A stretch of 7,490 nucleotides of DNA from Gemmatimonadaceae bacterium. Its GTDB lineage: Bacteria; Gemmatimonadota; Gemmatimonadetes; Gemmatimonadales; Gemmatimonadaceae. The stretch is from the NCBI GenBank assembly GCA_019689955.1, contig JADGGM010000135.1, forward strand, positions 1 to 7,490, in the 5' to 3' direction. A program made the translations under genes and the position numbers. Every line of letters starts with the position of its first letter. The stretch's first letter is position 1. Shown here piece after piece: positions 6,348-7,490 of this stretch. The notes under the pieces were generated by a model that saw only the letters and a program-made list of their open reading frames with translations, ran no database searches and had not been told where the DNA came from.

Positions 6348-6599
6348 GGTCCCTCCTGGCTGCTCGACGATGGGGCTTGCACGGGCGGAGAGCAACGGTG
6401 TGCGAGTGGCGCGCGCTACCGGTCGCTTGCCAGCGCCCCGGCCCGCGAGCGCGCACGAGCCTCGCCCGTGCACACTGCGGCCGCGCTTGCCTGGGCCGGG
6501 TACTCCCTTTCGAGAGGCGTCTGCCCCCGCCGCGTACCTCGGTGCCATGAGGGACGACGGTGTGTATGAGACGTGCAGCGCCTCTCGAGGGTGATCCGT
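6348..6599. other. Divergent intergenic region
   Basis: These 252 bases separate the divergent TPR and CPBP-like genes and must hold both promoters. I see no convincing -35/-10 pair on either strand. TGCACGGGCG at 6378-6387 recurs inverted at 6463-6472, 75 bases apart, and CGCTTGCC occurs at 6424 and again at 6484. A 15-codon ORF (6547-6594) has no ribosome binding site and I do not call it. Confidence 0.4.
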
Positions 6600-7259
6600 A
6601 TGCGCAACCGGCCGTGGTTCGCGGCCGTCGAAGCGGCGGCGGTGTACCTCGTGCTCCTGTGGTACATCTGGGTCGGGCAGGCCCGGTCGATCGCCTGGGT
6701 AGCCGTTCCGCTGCTGGCGGTCGTCGCGTCGCACGTGTGGCACCGGGAGACCCCCGCCGCGCTCGGGTTCCGGCTGACGAACCTGGGCCCGTGCGCCCGC
6801 GCGGCCGGGCCGCCGTTCCTCGCCATGGCGCTCGGCGTGGTCGCCATGGGAGCGGCGCTGGGGCTGGACGAGCGGGCGTCGTTCGGCCGGTTCGCCGTGA
6901 TCTTCGCGGGGTACGTCCCGTGGGCGATCTTCCAGCAGTATGCGCTGAACGGCTTCTTTGTGAACCGCTTCGCCGCGTCGGTCCGGAGCGCGAACGGCGC
7001 GGCGGCGCTCGGCGCCGCGTGCTTCGCCGGCGCGCACGTCCCGAACTGGCCGCTCATGGCCGTGACCCTGATCGCCGGCTACATCGCGGCGCGCGTGTAC
7101 CTCGCGCACCGCAACCTGATCGTGCTCGGGCTCGCGCACGCCTTCGTCGGGTCGCTCCTCGCCGTCGCGGTTCCGACGTCCGTCATGCACGGGATGCGGA
7201 CCGGCCCGGCGGAGTGGCACGCGCAGCACCTGCCGGCGATACGCATCCTGGGGAAGTGA
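6600..7259 (+). CDS. CPBP-fold membrane protein with altered catalytic motif
   Basis: Integral membrane protein of 219 residues related to the CPBP (CAAX protease / bacteriocin-processing, ABI) family. Seen: hydrophobic segments at about 8-25, 30-46, 72-88, 97-112, 131-146, 150-166 and 171-193. Motif 1, normally EExxxR, reads QQYALN at 112-117, so both glutamates and the Arg are replaced. Motif 2 (FxxxH) is intact as FAGAH (142-146), and motif 3 keeps its His180 (LGLAHAF). Loss of the catalytic glutamate suggests a non-proteolytic relative, though the conserved Gln pair may itself mark a subfamily. I chose the ATG at 6600 because GAGGG (6587-6591) lies 8 bases before it. In-frame GTG codons at 6573 and 6591 are alternatives. 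It is transcribed away from the TPR gene and no substrate can be inferred. Confidence 0.75.
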   Translation: MRNRPWFAAVEAAAVYLVLLWYIWVGQARSIAWVAVPLLAVVASHVWHRETPAALGFRLTNLGPCARAAGPPFLAMALGVVAMGAALGLDERASFGRFAVIFAGYVPWAIFQQYALNGFFVNRFAASVRSANGAAALGAACFAGAHVPNWPLMAVTLIAGYIAARVYLAHRNLIVLGLAHAFVGSLLAVAVPTSVMHGMRTGPAEWHAQHLPAIRILGK

Positions 7260-7276
7260 GCGCGGATCCCGAGGCG

Positions 7277-7327
7277 CTCGTCCGCATCGGCGGATCCGGG
7301 GGGTGTCCGGCCGATATGTCGGACGAG
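7277..7327 (+). terminator. Long interrupted stem-loop after the CPBP-like gene
   Basis: CTCGTCCG at 7277-7284 pairs perfectly with CGGACGAG at 7320-7327. Inside it ATCGGC (7286-7291) pairs with GCCGAT (7310-7315), and GGA (7292-7294) with TCC (7306-7308). This gives about 17 pairs with small bulges and a G-rich loop. It begins 17 bases after the stop codon. No T-run follows, so it may be a transcript-end stabiliser or factor-assisted terminator rather than a classical intrinsic one. Confidence 0.5.
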
Positions 7328-7340
7328 TGAAGCCTGCGGG

Positions 7341-7369
7341 TTGACGGCGGCGGATGGGCGACAAGATTC
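7341..7369 (+). promoter_or_regulatory. Weak promoter candidate before the last partial gene
   Basis: TTGACG at 7341-7346 is a good -35 match, with AGATTC at 7364-7369 as a poor -10 after 17 bases. It lies between the hairpin and the possible start at 7430, a sensible position, but the -10 box is weak. Confidence 0.28.
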
Positions 7370-7429
7370 TTCCGCGACCATGCCCATCGACGAGCAGACA
7401 CCCACCAGGCGAGGCTCGAAGACACTGTG

Positions 7430-7490
7430 ATGTCGTGTGACCAACATCTCGCCGCCGTGCGCGCGGCGCTCCAGCCGCTCGAGGGTGACG
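7430..7490 (+). CDS. Possible start of a further gene, 3' partial
   Basis: An ATG at 7430 opens a frame that runs to the window edge and reads MSCDQHLAAVRAALQPLEGD. It is too short to identify. The GTG directly before it (7427) is in frame and could also start. There is no strong Shine-Dalgarno. Support comes from the amphipathic helix-like sequence, strong GC bias in the third codon position, and the upstream promoter candidate and hairpin. Confidence 0.35.
   Translation, partial: MSCDQHLAAVRAALQPLEGD

Noticed and set aside
4848..6569. 573-codon + strand frame opposite the TPR gene
   Set aside because: Low-complexity Arg/Gly/Val composition with no recognisable domain; shadow of the real minus-strand gene.
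6547..6594. 15-codon ORF just upstream of the CPBP-like gene, possible leader peptide
   Set aside because: No ribosome binding site, no attenuator-like hairpin and no run of a single amino acid.
6348..7364. Minus-strand extension of the TPR frame to 847 codons
   Set aside because: The added residues are Arg/Pro-rich, lie opposite the CPBP-like gene and have no motif. The signal peptide and strong Shine-Dalgarno fix the true start at 6347.
7380..7430. 16-codon ORF whose stop overlaps the ATG at 7430
   Set aside because: No Shine-Dalgarno and no recognisable sequence; overlap of this kind is common by chance.
7079..7447. Minus-strand ORF of 122 codons covering the end of the window
   Set aside because: It overlaps the CPBP-like gene antisense, has no motif, and its composition looks like a shadow frame.
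1..7490. CRISPR array, tRNA, insertion sequence or direct-repeat attachment sites
   Set aside because: No regularly spaced repeats, tRNA-like cloverleaf, transposase or matching flanking repeats were seen, including at the edges of the 1-2004 cluster.

Overview
The window is GC-rich, densely coding bacterial chromosome. Extreme third-position GC, two exported proteins of kinds common in environmental bacteria, and little non-coding DNA suggest a soil or sediment lineage such as Gemmatimonadota or a similar phylum. That placement is inference only; no rRNA or marker gene is present.

Region 1 (1-2004, + strand) is an accessory, defence-like cluster of three closely spaced genes. They are an ImmA/IrrE-type zinc peptidase whose N-terminus, probably including an XRE helix-turn-helix, lies outside the window; a PIN-domain ribonuclease-like toxin; and an HNH endonuclease with an unrecognised N-terminal domain. 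The first two resemble a known class of toxin-antitoxin pair in which an Xre/Zn-peptidase protein accompanies a PIN-fold toxin. The HNH gene as a third member is the best candidate for something under-described here. A hairpin follows the last stop codon.

Region 2 (2050-2511, + strand) is a stand-alone VOC-fold (glyoxalase/bleomycin-resistance superfamily) gene with its own promoter-like sequence and a strong Shine-Dalgarno. An in-frame TAG interrupts it just before the last conserved strand, and the missing C-terminus is still intact after the stop.

Region 3 (2585-4824, - strand) is a tight operon: ArsR-family repressor, a protein of two fused SRPBCC/AHSA1 domains, and an exported alpha/beta hydrolase. 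Both junctions are 4-base ATGA stop/start overlaps, so translation is probably coupled. A near-consensus promoter precedes the operon and a perfect AT-rich palindrome lies between it and the start codon, which fits autorepression by the ArsR protein. The -35 box is nested in the stop codon of the upstream gene.

Region 4 (4821-7490) holds an exported 508-residue TPR-type protein (- strand) and, divergent from it, a small membrane protein of the CPBP fold whose catalytic EExxxR motif reads QQxxxN. A long hairpin follows it, and the window ends in the first codons of a possible further + strand gene.
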